This document shows, in pieces, positions 22,721-34,153 of a DNA stretch of 64,000 nt. Positions within the stretch are counted from its first letter, which is position 1. Every line of letters begins with the position of its first letter. The notes beneath the pieces were generated by a model. That model had not been told where the DNA came from, searched no databases, and saw only the letters and a list, made by a program, of their open reading frames with translations. Source of the stretch: Lycorma delicatula (taxonomy: Eukaryota > Arthropoda > Insecta > Hemiptera > Fulgoridae). A program made the translations under genes and the position numbers. The DNA lies in the NCBI RefSeq assembly GCF_047948215.1, contig NC_134464.1, positions 31,805,020-31,869,019 on the forward strand, written 5' to 3'.

Positions 22721-23619
22721 ACAAGGATAAAGATGTTTAATTAAATACAATACATTATTATATATATATATATATATATTATGCTAATCTACCAGTAATA
22801 TAGATACATAAAAAATTTAATTTATAGAAAAAGAAAAACAAAATTCAACATGATTTAAATTACAATTTTTATAAATTTAAAAATATTTTTTAAATAAAAA
22901 TATATCTCAGTTTTTCTGATCACGAACTGAACCATAATTGATTCTAATAAATTGGTATTCTATACTGTACAATATTCTTTTAATTAGAAACAATTCTGTT
23001 TGTGAACGTGTAACAGTGGTGGTTTTATACATTTATTGCAACATTCAAATTATAATATGTAAACCAGACGTATCGTCCCAATTATTCACTAGCCGAAAAC
23101 AAAAGCTGTTAAATTTTACTCTATAAAATATTAAAATACAATTTTTTTTCAGTAAAACGTATAATATTTTATAATTAAATACAATACATTTTTCTTATAT
23201 TAAAAAAAAAGTATGAAATAAATTTATCTCAAAAAATTGAACTGGCTACGTACAACAGAGTTTGTTGCCTGGTTTTGAAATTACATACCTCACTAATACG
23301 TATTTATAAAAATTTAATAAGCGACTATTTTATCTATAACCTTTATTCTTTTCTAAATTATTTACACACAATTGACTTTTATAAAATTTATTTGGAAACA
23401 TAGATGTTAATAAATAAAAAATGAGTTCAAGATTATTAAATAATTTTTCAGATAAGTCGTTTTTGAACTACACTTACATGTTTATATCAGGCGACATTTT
23501 CAATACAAAAAGTTTTCATTCGAAATAGAGATCTTTAAAATATATTTTGTATATATTCCAACAAAGTTTTAGTTTCGAATACAAGGTGCAAATACGTTTA
23601 AACAACATAATAATAATAT
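22721..23619. other. AT-rich intergenic DNA
   Basis: (TA)n at about 22759-22780. No gene seen. Confidence 0.5.
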
Positions 23620-23785
23620 CGATCTTCGTGGTGGAATGGTAGTGTCTCGGCCTTTCATCCGGAGGTCCGGGGTAAGAATCCCGGTCAGGCATGGCATTTT
23701 TTATACGCTACAAAATTTCAAATTCGTATTCCCATGCACAAATTACGAAGTTTATAAGGTGAATTAATCATAGAAAGAATAAAAT
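23620..23785 (+). mobile_element. tRNA-Glu-derived SINE (family S2)
   Basis: The head carries a box A-like TGGTGGAATGGTAGTG, then CTCGGCCTTTCATCCGGAG, which has the shape of a Glu(UUC) anticodon arm, then a box B-like GGTAAGAATCCCGG and 'caggcatggca'. The 3' body ('acgctacaaaatttcaaatt', 'attcccatgcacaaa') also occurs in the copy at 51648. The acceptor arms do not pair, so it is not a working tRNA gene. Other copies: 25184, 28800 (minus), 39811 and 51648. Confidence 0.85.
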
Positions 23786-24235
23786 AAAACTTTGAAAAAT
23801 GTTGAACGAATTCCAAAAACAACAGATAAATACGTATTAAAATGAAAATACATGACTGCAAAAAAAAAACATTGCCGACAAACATGGTTCTTTAATATAG
23901 GATAATTAAAGAACGGTTCAGCCGTCGAGCTGCTACGGTGGAAGAAACATACATACACCCTAAATATATTACACTCCTTTTTGGGCAGTCGTGTATAAAG
24001 AAGCTGCACTGAAAAGGATAAAATAATTTTTTCACTACGCCCTCAATGCAATTTTTGAAACTTATTTTTTTAAGTCGGCGCCAAATTTTAGAATTACCCT
24101 GAAGCCTTAATTCAAATAAATTTTGTAATTCGTATCTCGTGCATTTCATTTAAAATTAAGAATAGTTATAAAAAAATTGATTTACTTAGGAAATGAGAGA
24201 ATTAGCAGTGAGAGAAGCAGTCAGTGAAGATTCCA
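23786..24235. other. AT-rich intergenic DNA
   Basis: Open frames on the minus strand here show no domain I know. No gene called. Confidence 0.5.
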
Positions 24236-24246
24236 ATTCACATACA

Positions 24247-24291
<45 letters not shown>

Positions 24292-24324
24292 ACACACTCT
24301 CTCTCTCGCAAAATAGATAAACAC

Positions 24325-24367
<43 letters not shown>

Positions 24368-24368
24368 A
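24236..24368. repeat. (CA)n, (CT)n and (TA)n-(TG)n microsatellite cluster
   Basis: CA repeats at 24240-24296, a short CT tract, then TA repeats at about 24330-24357 ending in TGTGTGTG. Confidence 0.95.
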
Positions 24369-24816
24369 GTAAGGTATTTGCAATAAGCTTGAACACGAAT
24401 CTCCATTATTATTCTGCAAATTTGTAATACATTTCATAAATAGATAATATGCACAAACATGCATATCTAATACCAATATTCGTCTATCTAATACCAATGT
24501 TACACGCGTCTATGACGAAATAGTTTATAGAGAGACGTCTGCACGTAAACAACAACAAATAAAATGCTGATAATCATTAAGTGTGTAATTATTACAAATA
24601 TAAAATCGATTAACTTTTTTATAAAAAGAATTTTTTTTTATAAAAAGAAAAAAATTAATTTAGTTTTTCACAGAAAAATTCTTTCCTTATTTTCTGTATC
24701 GATTAATAAACATTTTTACTTAATTAAAATTTGTTCAATCATAATTACGTTATCATCTACTCAACTTTTTTTTATAGGATTACAATTTATATACAAGTAT
24801 TATTTTCTTTTCTGAA

Positions 24817-24872
<56 letters not shown>

Positions 24873-25183
24873 AAAACATAAAATCTAACACAGCAAAATA
24901 TTTAGTAAATCTATACTTAAAAGAGCTTGTTTAGCGAAAAAATGCATTATACGAGTATAAATAAGAAATTACGAAAAACACTGAGAAGAAACCGAAAATG
25001 GAATAAATAATATTAATTCAATGGTATAAATTTTTATGAAATAATTTATTTCATCTTTAACGTAAGGATGTTTTGTTATTTCCAGCATTTTCTTTCAACA
25101 GCACAGTCGATGTGTTACTAAAGTGTTATATATTTTCAGTCCATATTTATCCAATTTCATTCCGTGTTAATATTAAAACGAGG
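24369..25183. other. AT-rich intergenic DNA with (TA)n-(TG)n
   Basis: (TA)n then (TG)n at about 24819-24872. No gene seen. Confidence 0.55.
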
Positions 25184-25290
25184 CGCCGGTCTCCGTGGCG
25201 CGAGTGGTAGCGTCTCGGTTTTTCATCCGAAAGTCCTGGGTTCAAATCCCGATCAGGCATGGGATCTTTCATAGACTAAAAAAATTACCT
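25184..25290 (+). mobile_element. tRNA-Glu-derived SINE (S2) head
   Basis: Best preserved head of the S2 family: GCCGGTCTCCGTGGCGCGAG, then GTGGTAGCGTCTCGG, a TTTCATCCG anticodon-arm remnant, box B GGTTCAAATCC and 'gatcaggcatggga'. The 3' body diverges quickly. Confidence 0.85.
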
Positions 25291-25307
25291 ACCTAAAAAT
25301 CTACCTA

Positions 25308-25386
25308 CTGCGCATGTGTACTACTCCCATCCATCTTCTGAGCATGTGTACTACTCATCCGCATCTACGGCGCATGAGTATTGCTG
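25308..25386 (+). repeat. 30-bp minisatellite, about 2.6 units
   Basis: Units start at 25308 (CTGCGCATGTGTACTACTC), 25338 (CTGAGCATGTGTACTACTC) and 25368 (CGGCGCATGAGTATTGC), an exact 30-bp period. It directly follows the S2 head. Confidence 0.9.
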
Positions 25387-25500
25387 CGGCACCGTTAACC
25401 GTAGAGTGAAAGCGAGTAAAATTGAGTTTTTCAGTAGATGAGTGTCAGAATAAATATTTGGAACTTAACGTAAAATTAAAACAAAAAAAAAAAAAAAAAA

Positions 25501-25545
25501 ATTAAATACATGTTTTTTTTGTAAATAAAAAAACATGTATTTAAT
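25501..25545. repeat. Perfect 19-bp hairpin
   Basis: ATTAAATACATGTTTTTTT (25501-25519) pairs perfectly with 25527-25545 across a 7-nt loop. It overlaps the left end of the MITE that follows by two bases. Confidence 0.9.
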
Positions 25546-25730
25546 AGATCATTTCGTTTTCAACAAAATAATATATATAAATTTGGCTATATATTAGGCG
25601 CACTTTCGTATTTATCATCTACGTAGTTAAGATGCAAAATAGCTGAGGTCGCGCCTCTTGCTTTTCATTGTGTTCTTGCGAAAATAGGCAACTTTATAAA
25701 TATTATTTTGTTGAAAACGAAATGATCTAT
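25544..25730. mobile_element. MITE of 187 bp with perfect 30-bp terminal inverted repeats
   Basis: Left end ATAGATCATTTCGTTTTCAA... (25544-25573) is the exact inverse of 25701-25730 for 30 bases. The centre is less AT-rich (GCTGAGGTCGCGCCTC, about 25642-25657). No coding capacity. A short duplication of TTA or TA type at the borders is possible but not decisive. Perfect arms suggest a fairly recent insertion or strong fold conservation. Confidence 0.88.
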
Positions 25731-26487
25731 TTATAGAAAAGCAAATTATTAATTTTTTTAAAAATTACTTCTTGTTTTATTTTTTTTCATTTTTTTGATC
25801 GAGATGAAATGAAAAATTTACTAATACGACAACTGATCAAAACGAGATAATTTTCAGTAAATTCAAAGTAACAAAATAAATTGCAAACGTGTACATCAGA
25901 CACGTTTTTCTCGCTAAAGGAGTTATTCTCTCCTTCAGCGAAACGTTTGAACTTATGATTGATTCTATCAATGTAAACATTACATCAGAAATAATTTAAA
26001 AGTTAATGCATAAAAAAATATTCAATGACTCTAGCAATAAATGAAGTTAAAAGAAATTTATTAGTTTCACTGACTTTCAGTTAACTCAGTGTTTATCAAA
26101 TCCCTTAAAAGTGTTGCGCATATAAAAATAAACACATACAAAAATTTGTTACGTATATTTATAATATTAAATCGTGTACATAAAAAGTAAGGTCAACCAT
26201 ATTATAAGAACTGGATGAAGCTAGTTTGCTACTGATTTTATATGCAATTCCAAAATGTTTTAGAAAATTAAATAAACGAAACAGCCGAAATATTTTATAA
26301 CAATTGAGGCATACACTGATTGGCTAAGTGACCTGTAGACTGATATTACTTCTTAGGAAAAAGATAGATGGAATGAAGAACTACGTAAGTGAATTTTGTA
26401 AAATTCACTTACAAAACAGAATGTCTACTAATATTAATTAAAATTGATGCCATAATCGATTATCATAATCTAAACGTAAAACTAAAA
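25731..26487. other. AT-rich intergenic DNA
   Basis: A hairpin TCGCTAAAGGAG/CTCCTTCAGCGA (about 25908-25939, one mismatch, 7-nt loop) is present. No gene seen. Confidence 0.5.
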
Positions 26488-26604
26488 AGTCTGACGTATG
26501 ATTTCCCTGTACGCCTATTAAATTACGTAGATACATTTTTTTTAAATGAAAAGTACATAAAATTTTATTTTATTAATTAATTCTGATATTTTTTCATATT
26601 TTTT
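26488..26604 (-). repeat. Repeat family B, terminal fragment
   Basis: 'ccctgtacgcctattaaatta' and 'aagtacataaaattttattt' repeat the tail region of the adjacent family B copy, so a partial copy sits next to a full one in the same orientation. Confidence 0.65.
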
Positions 26605-27521
26605 ATAACAGTTGGTAGTACTGTTATTAAAACTGAATAAAAATTATCTTTGTAATCAGCTGGTAATAACACTTTTCATAACTTAAAATTTGGTTCCAAA
26701 TTAAGAAAGATATAGTCAATACTTTGAACTGTATACATCGTTAATTATTTTTTTAAAGTATTTTCTAAAAAGTTTCAATTGAAAATTGAAAATTTTTACT
26801 TAAATCTAGACTAGCAAAATTATTAAAATAATAAAAACAGTTATAAAAATCTGATTTGGAAACCACATGACTTCCTTATACGCCTATTAAATTACATATA
26901 CACACTTTTAAAAGTACATAAAATTTTATTTCATTAATAACTTTGACATTTTTGCTTATTTTTTTTTTATATTGTTATTATTGAATTATTATTTATTGTA
27001 AATTTTTTTACAATCAGAGGTTAATAATCATTAATAAATCAATATATTTAAATAAAAAAAAAAAATTAAGCAGATGAAGTCGGATTCGAACCGAAGTGCC
27101 TTCCTATTATAAGATCCAAATATTTCATTAATTAAAATTTTATTTGGCTATAACTCTGGAACCAATGAAAATAAGTACCATTTGTGATATATCGTTGAAA
27201 TGCTCTCAATTACTGCAATTAAGAAAAAATCCATATTTCAAATTTTATTGGATTTCGGTATTTTTTGGAAACTCTTGGTCCAGTCGATTGCAATAAAAAT
27301 GGAAGGTGCACAACTAAATGTTACAGTAGTCCTAAATCCAACATTTTTACATTCTACGGCTAATCGTATTTGAGTTATGTGAGATACACACATAGATACG
27401 TACGTCACGCCGAATTTAGTCAAAATGGATTCAGAGATGGTCAAAATGGATATTTCTATCGAAATCTGAAAACGAAAATTTTTCCTGATCGCAAAACATC
27501 CTTTACTTCGTACAAGAAGGT
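26605..27521 (-). repeat. Repeat family B, full reverse copy
   Basis: Reverse-complement partner of 7571-8510 over its whole length, including the 265-bp segment beyond the inverted tail. The head (27509-27521, CGTACAAGAAGGT) and tail are present. The box B-like block 'ggattcgaaccg' is at about 27081. The extension (26605-26860) looks almost unchanged relative to the other copy. Confidence 0.85.
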
Positions 27522-28799
27522 AAAAAACAAAAGAAAAAGAAGTATTAATCTAAAGCCAAATGATAGAATAGGTATAAAAAAAATTGGTATGACAGATGCT
27601 ATCCACGTATCCTTAATCCAAAATGAAATTTAATTGCCAGAGGTATAAATAATTAAATATAAAAAAAATTGATAAACCTCAGCGACCCTGGCGCCTCTAG
27701 ATGTTGTGGTGCATAGTTTAGGAATCCTTAATTTCTAATCCAAAGATACGACTGGCTGATAGCGTAAGGTGCGAAATTTTTAAGTATAAATTTCCTTTTA
27801 TACGAACTTCATAACTGAATATCCCGTCAACTCATGTTAATAGAAATACATTTACATTACCATCATCTATATTTTCTTATGTACTGCTAGTGAAAGATTT
27901 CTCTCGTATTTCAGCTACCCTGGTGAAATGAGGTCGTACTGAAATCTTTAGGACGTTAATTAAGGGGGAGAATTAGTGTTTTCTTATGGTTCTGTAAAGT
28001 TAAGCCAGACTGTAATTCTTGGGATCTAAATTCAGGGGAAAATTTAATGGTTTTATATGACATCTGACCTGAAATATTGAATAAAAAAAGTCCCAGAACT
28101 GTAATTTTAATAGTTTTTGAGAAATTTTAATAAAATACATAAAACTGGAGTCGAAAAACATACTATGTGTTTTTTATGTTGTCGTAAAATAACTGTTAAA
28201 TCGGTAATAAACACATAACAATTTTTTTTAAAAACATGTATGTATAAAATACTGTATAACAAACACTAAATCAATGGATTTCATAAAAATAAACTGACCA
28301 ATAAAATTAAAATTTATAACAAGAAAAAAAAAATTTAAACATTATAAACAAATAAAAAACACTTCATCACATACATAAAAATTCATAAAACAAAATTTGG
28401 ATATCACTTTGAAAAAAAAAAATTCATGAATATACATCGTAAAATGCTATTAATTGCAATTATGTGCATATACATAATACTGATAAGTAATAAAAATTAA
28501 TAGATTACTAAAAAAAAAATGATAGCTATGATACAGCAATAATAGAGCTTTACTGATGATTAAAAATCGAGAAAGTAAAAATAATAACGTTTTTTAATTA
28601 TTAGTTTAAACACCATTAATTATAATTTTTTGAATAAATATGTAATTCATTTCTTTAATTTTTAATTAAAAAAAAAATTAGTTTTACTACAGAATATTAT
28701 TTTAACAACATTTTTATAAAATACTAAGTATTATTATTTTTTCTTTTTAAGCAACTACTATTATCATTAATTTAAAGTCGCTGCCAAGATTTGAATTTT
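27522..28799. other. AT-rich intergenic DNA
   Basis: No gene or recognised repeat. The part 27665-27760 is less AT-rich without any motif. Confidence 0.5.
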
Positions 28800-28910
28800 T
28801 ATAATACGTGAAAAATAAAAAGCCTGACTGGGATTCAAACCCAGGACTTACCCGATGAAAGAGAGGGGTGGTGTGGTACGCTACTACTCTCCGCTACGGT
28901 GGTCGGCGGT
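28800..28910 (-). mobile_element. tRNA-Glu-derived SINE (S2) head
   Basis: On the minus strand: GTAGCGGAGAGTAGTAGCGT, a TTTCATCGGG anticodon-arm remnant, box B GGGTTTGAATCCCAGTCAGGC minus its first base, then an AT-rich tail. Same family as 23620 and 25184. Confidence 0.8.
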
Positions 28911-29164
28911 ATTAAATAATAATAACAATAAAAATAATAATAATAATAATATTGGTTGAATAAAAGTTATTTATTTACTTTCAGTTAAAAATAATTGATT
29001 TTGTTTTTTATAAAACAAAATAAATGAACTCAAATAACTAAATAATTGTACTTCAGTTTCCAAGTATTTTCCTTTCTTCAGTTTTTGATGAATTTAATAA
29101 AAAAAAAGGAAAAATAAAGAATGCCAATAATGTAATCCTTTATCAGCTTTCATTGGAAATAACT
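28911..29164. other. AT-rich DNA with (ATA)n
   Basis: Short (AAT)n tract at about 28917-28952. No gene. Confidence 0.6.
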
Positions 29165-29224
29165 GACACACACACGCGCGCGCGCGCGCACACACACACA
29201 CGCGCGCGCGCGCACACACACACA
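29165..29224. repeat. (CA)n/(CG)n microsatellite, Z-DNA-prone
   Basis: 60 bp alternating CA and CG blocks: CA, then 8 CG, CA, then 6 CG, then CA. Pure alternating purine-pyrimidine. Confidence 0.97.
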
Positions 29225-29750
29225 ATTTTTTTTTATTTGAGATATATTAATTAGAAATCTTTTTAAACATTTGTATTATCTTTAGTCGTCTCAGCAGATT
29301 TTATATATATATATATTTTTTTTAATGTTACAATAAATAAAAGTTTCGATAATCTTTTACACCCTATCAGTTAAATGCTGATCTATTAATAAGAATACAA
29401 ATAAAGAACTATGTAAATGGTTATTGAAATAAAAATACTGGAATATAAATTACGCTCTAAAAGATATTTTATAAAAATATTTAACTTATAGTTTGAAAAT
29501 CTAAACCTGGATGTTCATTTCAATTGTTAACCAGTTATCAATGAAAAGTCTAGTAAGACTTTACCGAACAAACATTCTTTTTATTGTAACTGTTCTCTCA
29601 ATTATAATTAATTCATTTCCAACAAAGTTATTATCGCTAACTTACAGTTAATTCAGATTTTTACATATTACATGTTTATATAATGTATTTGAGTATTATT
29701 GTTTGTAGTATTTTTTATAGATTTTATACGTGCGTAAAATATACATTGTA
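29225..29750. other. AT-rich intergenic DNA
   Basis: No gene seen. Confidence 0.5.
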
Positions 29751-30452
29751 TTTTTTTTGTCTTCAATCATTTGACTGGTTTGATGCAGCTCTCAAATATT
29801 CCCTATCTAGTGCGTCATTTCATTTTGGTATACTCCCTACATCCTACATCCCAAACAATTTGCTTTACGTATTCCATACGTAGCCTGCCTGCACAATTTT
29901 TCCCAAAAACCTGTCTCTGCAATATCAAAGCGACTATTCCAGAATGTCTTAATATGTGGCCTATAAGTCTGTCTCTTCTTTTAGCTATATTTTTCCAAAT
30001 GCTTCTTTCTTCATCAATTTGCCGCAACACCTACGTTTTGTCACTTTATCCACCTATCTTATTTTTAACACTGTCCTACAGCACTACATTTCAAAAGCGT
30101 CTAATCTTTTCTTCGATTGTTCAAGTTTCACTTCTATGTAAAGCTACGCTCCAAACATATACTTTCAAAAATGTTTTCCTGACGTTTAAATTAATTTTTC
30201 ATGTAAGCAAATTATATTTCTGACTGAAAGCTCGTTTCCCGCATTATTCGGCATTTTATATAGCTCCTGCTTTGTCCATCTTTAGTAATTCTACCTAAAT
30301 AGTCTTTTCTTTTCCTATTTTTATATTCACTAGTCTATCTACATTATCTGTAATACATTTCATTACTTTCGTTTTGTTCTTGTTTATTTTCATGATCTTG
30401 CGTAGGACTTCATCCAAGCCTTTCATTATTTCTTCTAAATCTTTTTTATATT
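29751..30452 (-). mobile_element. RTE-like LINE, 5'-truncated copy
   Basis: The 3' portion of the same family as 15787-17010, in reverse. On the minus strand KKDLEEIMKGLDEVLRK and KINKNKTKVMKC (30375-30450) come from the thumb-proximal region. LRQIDEERSIWKNIAKRRDR, LIGHILRHSGIVALILQRQ and MEYVKQIVWDVGCREYTK follow, then the shared tail CAAACCAGTCAAATGATTGA next to an A-tract (T-tract on plus). Internal sequence between the two blocks is frameshifted. The copy lacks the endonuclease and the catalytic reverse transcriptase motifs and is inactive. Confidence 0.85.
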
Positions 30453-31220
30453 GTATATAATATTTAATATATGTCATTAACAGTATAATTAATTGAATGT
30501 TAATAATGTCATTATTGTACATTAAATTTACATAAGTCTTTACGGGATTCTTTTTCTGTTTTAAAGTTCCCTTAGATCACGTGATTATTATTTGTTGGCC
30601 GATCAAATCAATACTCACATATTATGTTAATCATAATTTATAATGTTATATGATACTGATTCCTTTTCAGTATCTGTTAAAATTAAAACGTTACACATTT
30701 TTCTAATTCTAAGTTTTAAATTTTTTTTAAAAATTCAGCAGGTGGCGCAAATTAATTTATTATTTTTTAAATAAATCTATAATGGGTTCTTACACGCTAA
30801 GTTAAAATTAATTTAACTCTGTTTTAGGGGATTTATAGCATTTTTTCAATTTTCAAAAAGTTAGTTTTTTCACCATTTTGGTGCTTTACATTTGATTTAC
30901 AAAATTTATATTTATTCATTTTAATAAACATTATATTAACGTATTTGAACCATCTTGATAGGTTACACCGATATTGAGTAATCATTATTTACAAAATTTT
31001 AATTTTACCGGCCATTTGAGGTGAACCCGACGGCCGATCGTGACCGTTCGTATATTTTCTTAATTCTCTAACAATGTTTAATCCGAATCCAAAATCAAAA
31101 TAACCTTACCTTGAAAATTAATTTACCGAAAAAATTAAATTTCTATACAAATATTTGGTTACATATATCCCAAGATTATTTTCAGACTAATTTCGATCCT
31201 ATCGGACAGGGAGCATATAC
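30453..31220. other. AT-rich intergenic DNA
   Basis: No gene seen. A short GC-richer spot at 31010-31050 carries no motif. Confidence 0.5.
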
Positions 31221-31459
31221 CCATAGGGTTTTTTTTTGTCTTCAGTCATTTGACTGGTTTGATACAGCTCTCCAAGATTCCCTATCTAGTGCTAGTCGTT
31301 TCATTTCAATATACCCACTACATCCTACATCCCTAAGAATTTGTTTTACATATTCCAAACGTGGCCTACACAATTTTTTCCTTCTACCTGTCCTTCCAAT
31401 ATTAAAGCGACTATTCCAGAATGCCTTATTATGTGACCTATAAGTCTGTCTCCATAGGT
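31221..31459 (-). mobile_element. RTE-like LINE 3' end with short target duplication
   Basis: About 223 bp (31229-31451) of the 3' end of the same LINE family, in reverse, with the shared tail. The flanks read CCATAGG at 31221-31227 and at 31453-31459, a duplication of at least 7 bp, as expected for a severely 5'-truncated insertion. Confidence 0.8.
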
Positions 31460-32194
31460 TTTAGTAAACTATAATTTTTTTAGGTTTGTTGAATACCAAT
31501 GCATATATTCAGCCCGATTTACTGAGGTAAATAATAAAATAACTCTTAGAAACAAACTTTAAGCCCCCAAAAAACAAGGGGCTAAACGGAAGCAGTAAAA
31601 TTTAAAATTAATTATTTTATTCGGATTAATTTTAAAAAATTTAATCTTCACGGTTAAAAATCCTACCCAGTAATATTGTATCTAGTAATATATAGACGAA
31701 ATGCAAACTTTTTTTAAAAAAAAGAAAAACCTCATGGGACCTGTTTTAAAAATGTTGATATTTTTTTTTTAATTTTATATTATTTTTAGCGTTTGTTTTT
31801 CATGTTACAGCATTATTAAAAGCGTTATATTTAAATAAAATGCTTTATTTAATAAAATTTTTTATTCCCCACTTCGGTGTTGAACAAGCTTTAATTGATG
31901 GACAAAAATATTTTTATTAAGAATTTTTTTCTTAATATACCTTTAATACAGCTTAATTTTTAAGTAAATTGAATAGGAGGTCAAATCGAACCCAATTTTT
32001 TACTGAAAATTTTGATATTTTTCGCAATTGTACGTAAAATTAAGTGATTAATATTTAAAAATTCTTTGACATTTTTGGTATAAAAATCAGTCAATGCAAA
32101 GTCGGGAAAATTGTGTAACGTGTGTTTGAATCTAATGTTTGAAAGTAAGTATTTAGTTCTAAGATACAATTTACAACATTAAAAAATTAGAAAA

Positions 32195-32235
<41 letters not shown>

Positions 32236-33014
32236 AGTCGTCACCAAATTAACGGTTAATAAGTTGTGATTGTAATTCGTTTTTAATTTGGCGCCAATTT
32301 AAAAAAATTGAAATCAGAATTAATAATTATTTTTTTTTAGTACTTTTATTTTTATGTAACTTTTGTTTAAAAAGTTAACTTTTTTATACGTACAGTACAA
32401 TATTTTTTGCACGATGGACTCATTTATCCAATTTAGTCTTTTTATCTTTTCTGATTGAAAATCGACGAATTTATTGTACTGTTATTTTGACGATTCAATT
32501 AAGTATTTAAAATACTATTAACCTAAATAGTTAATTGATAAAATTACTTTTGCTACCGCAGTTAGTGGTAAAACATAAGGCCGGGTTTTTACCCTAGTTT
32601 TATCGTTATACAAACCCATTTGACAGTTATAAAATGTTTCTTGTCATTGCGTACAGGTTATGGAATATTATTCCATCTCTGAATTATACATTTTGGCATG
32701 GCATTTTAAAAGTGGCTCGTGGTGAATGACTTGGAATTTATTCCGAGCGTCATCGTTAGTGAGTGATTGGATTGGAGTAAACGAGCTATAAACGAGATTG
32801 TGGTACATAATTTTGTTATTTATGAGTTTCTATTCAAGAACTACTAACACTAATACACCACATACATTTTTACTTTTAATAAAAGAAAAAAAAAATTTTG
32901 GTCTCTTTTTTGATTTTTAGTGTAAAATATTTATCTTTTTTTTCATTCACCTATTATAATTTTATCGATGTCACTAAAAAAAATTTCTTATTTCATGCAT
33001 TTTACGTATCTCTT
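31460..33014. other. AT-rich intergenic DNA
   Basis: (TA)n at about 32197-32232. The 32580-32800 stretch is somewhat less AT-rich and holds a 17-bp palindrome ATGGAATATTATTCCAT (32660-32676). No gene seen. Confidence 0.5.
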
Positions 33015-33133
33015 TACTTTTCCGGCTAATACAGCTAGAATAGTTATATTAAAGGGGAAAGTATCGTGATCATATCAAAAATAGGGTATCAGAAGTTTTG
33101 GAAATCTTTTACGTTTTAGGATCCAATTACTTC

Positions 33134-33891
33134 ATCTAGGCCAGAGGTTTCCAAACCTATTTTTCTCATAGACCACTTTCAAAATTTTGCTGGTTTCGGT
33201 GAACCCCCTGCAGCTACATTTCTATCATATTTCCAGTCGACGGAAAATGTGAAGATTAGATCTAACTATGAAAATTTGCGTTACGTCTGAGTTCCACGAA
33301 CTAACAGCTTCCGAAAAAAAGTGAGAATTGATTGGTTAATTTTTGATTGACTGTGCTGTGAGGGGATGTCAAAAAAGTAAAGTTGGCCGATCTAAAAAAA
33401 TGCTTCCATTCAACTTTACATTTTTGACATCTACTCACAGCACAAGAAAGCAGTAAATTTTCAATTATTTTATTTAGAAAACATCCCATTCAGAGTGGTA
33501 AAAAGCAAAAGAAAAATAGTATATTTTTTTGTGTTGCATTTAATCAAATATGTAATCATTACGCTATTAATTATTATTGTTATCATATTGCAATGTAATA
33601 TAATAAAATTGTCGTAATATAATTAAAATTAAACATTAATAACGTAATGTAACTTCTACAATGACAATCACAAAATAGTAAAAATTTTAATGGGAGGGAT
33701 GTACTACATTGATACGCAAAGTCAAGCCAACATTTTAGTTCTTCACTATCGAAACCAGATGAATTTTCGTGGACCCCCGCTTACGAATTGTGAACACCCA
33801 TTTTTTTTTCACGCCAACGTAGACCCGCGTCGAGTCTCTCGTGGACCCCTGGGTGTCTACCTGGACCACTTTGGGAATCAATGATCTAGGC
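33134..33891. mobile_element. hAT-type MITE with exact 8-bp target duplication
   Basis: ATCTAGGC at 33134-33141 and 33884-33891 flanks a 742-bp element. The ends are CAGAGGTTTCCAAACC on the left and, inverted, CATTGATTCCCAAAGTGG on the right. Both fit the hAT pattern CA-x-x-G-x-TTCCCAAA, and 8 bp is the hAT target-site length. No transposase frame is present, so it is non-autonomous. It carries an internal hairpin (33353-33443). Inserted into family C. Confidence 0.88.
33353..33443. repeat. Internal 33-bp hairpin of the hAT MITE
   Basis: 33353-33385 (GTGCTGTGAGGGGATGTCAA...) pairs with 33411-33443 at 30 of 33 positions, with a 25-nt loop. The size and shape are similar to a microRNA precursor. 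Confidence 0.8.
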
Positions 33892-34110
33892 CAAAAAACA
33901 TACGTGCGTATTAATTACATACGTGTAATTTTACGTGCGTACCTATGTATCGCAATGCTTTTGGCTCTATTCTTCAGGTTTGACCCAGCCGATTTTCTTC
34001 ACAAATTTGGCTCAAATATCTTTATATATAAGGCATTGATTTCCTTCAATGTCCTAATTATGATTTTCTTCAGAAGCCTTTTAGAGAACATTTTATTAAA
34101 GCAATTTGTT

Positions 34111-34118
34111 TCCTTACA

Positions 34119-34151
<33 letters not shown>
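34111..34151. repeat. (TA)n microsatellite
   Basis: TA units at about 34124-34151, following family C-related sequence. Confidence 0.95.

Positions 34152-34153
<2 letters not shown>

Larger units (their letters stand above)
33015..34110 (+). repeat. Repeat family C, split by a hAT MITE
   Basis: The left part (33015-33141) starts with a foldback head ACTTTTCC...GGGGAAAGT, then ATCGTGATCAT. The right part resumes after the MITE at 33892 ('caaaaaacatacgtgcgtat'). The head has the same plan as families A and B but the body differs. The right-hand limit is uncertain. Confidence 0.55.

Noticed and set aside
23620..23700. Possible functional tRNA-Glu gene
   Set aside because: Box A and box B are present but the acceptor arm does not pair and a SINE body follows; related copies are dispersed.
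29771..30223. 150-codon plus-strand frame, the longest in the window
   Set aside because: It is antisense to the RTE-like LINE, whose protein motifs are on the minus strand; the sequence is Leu/Ser/Phe rich as expected for such a shadow.
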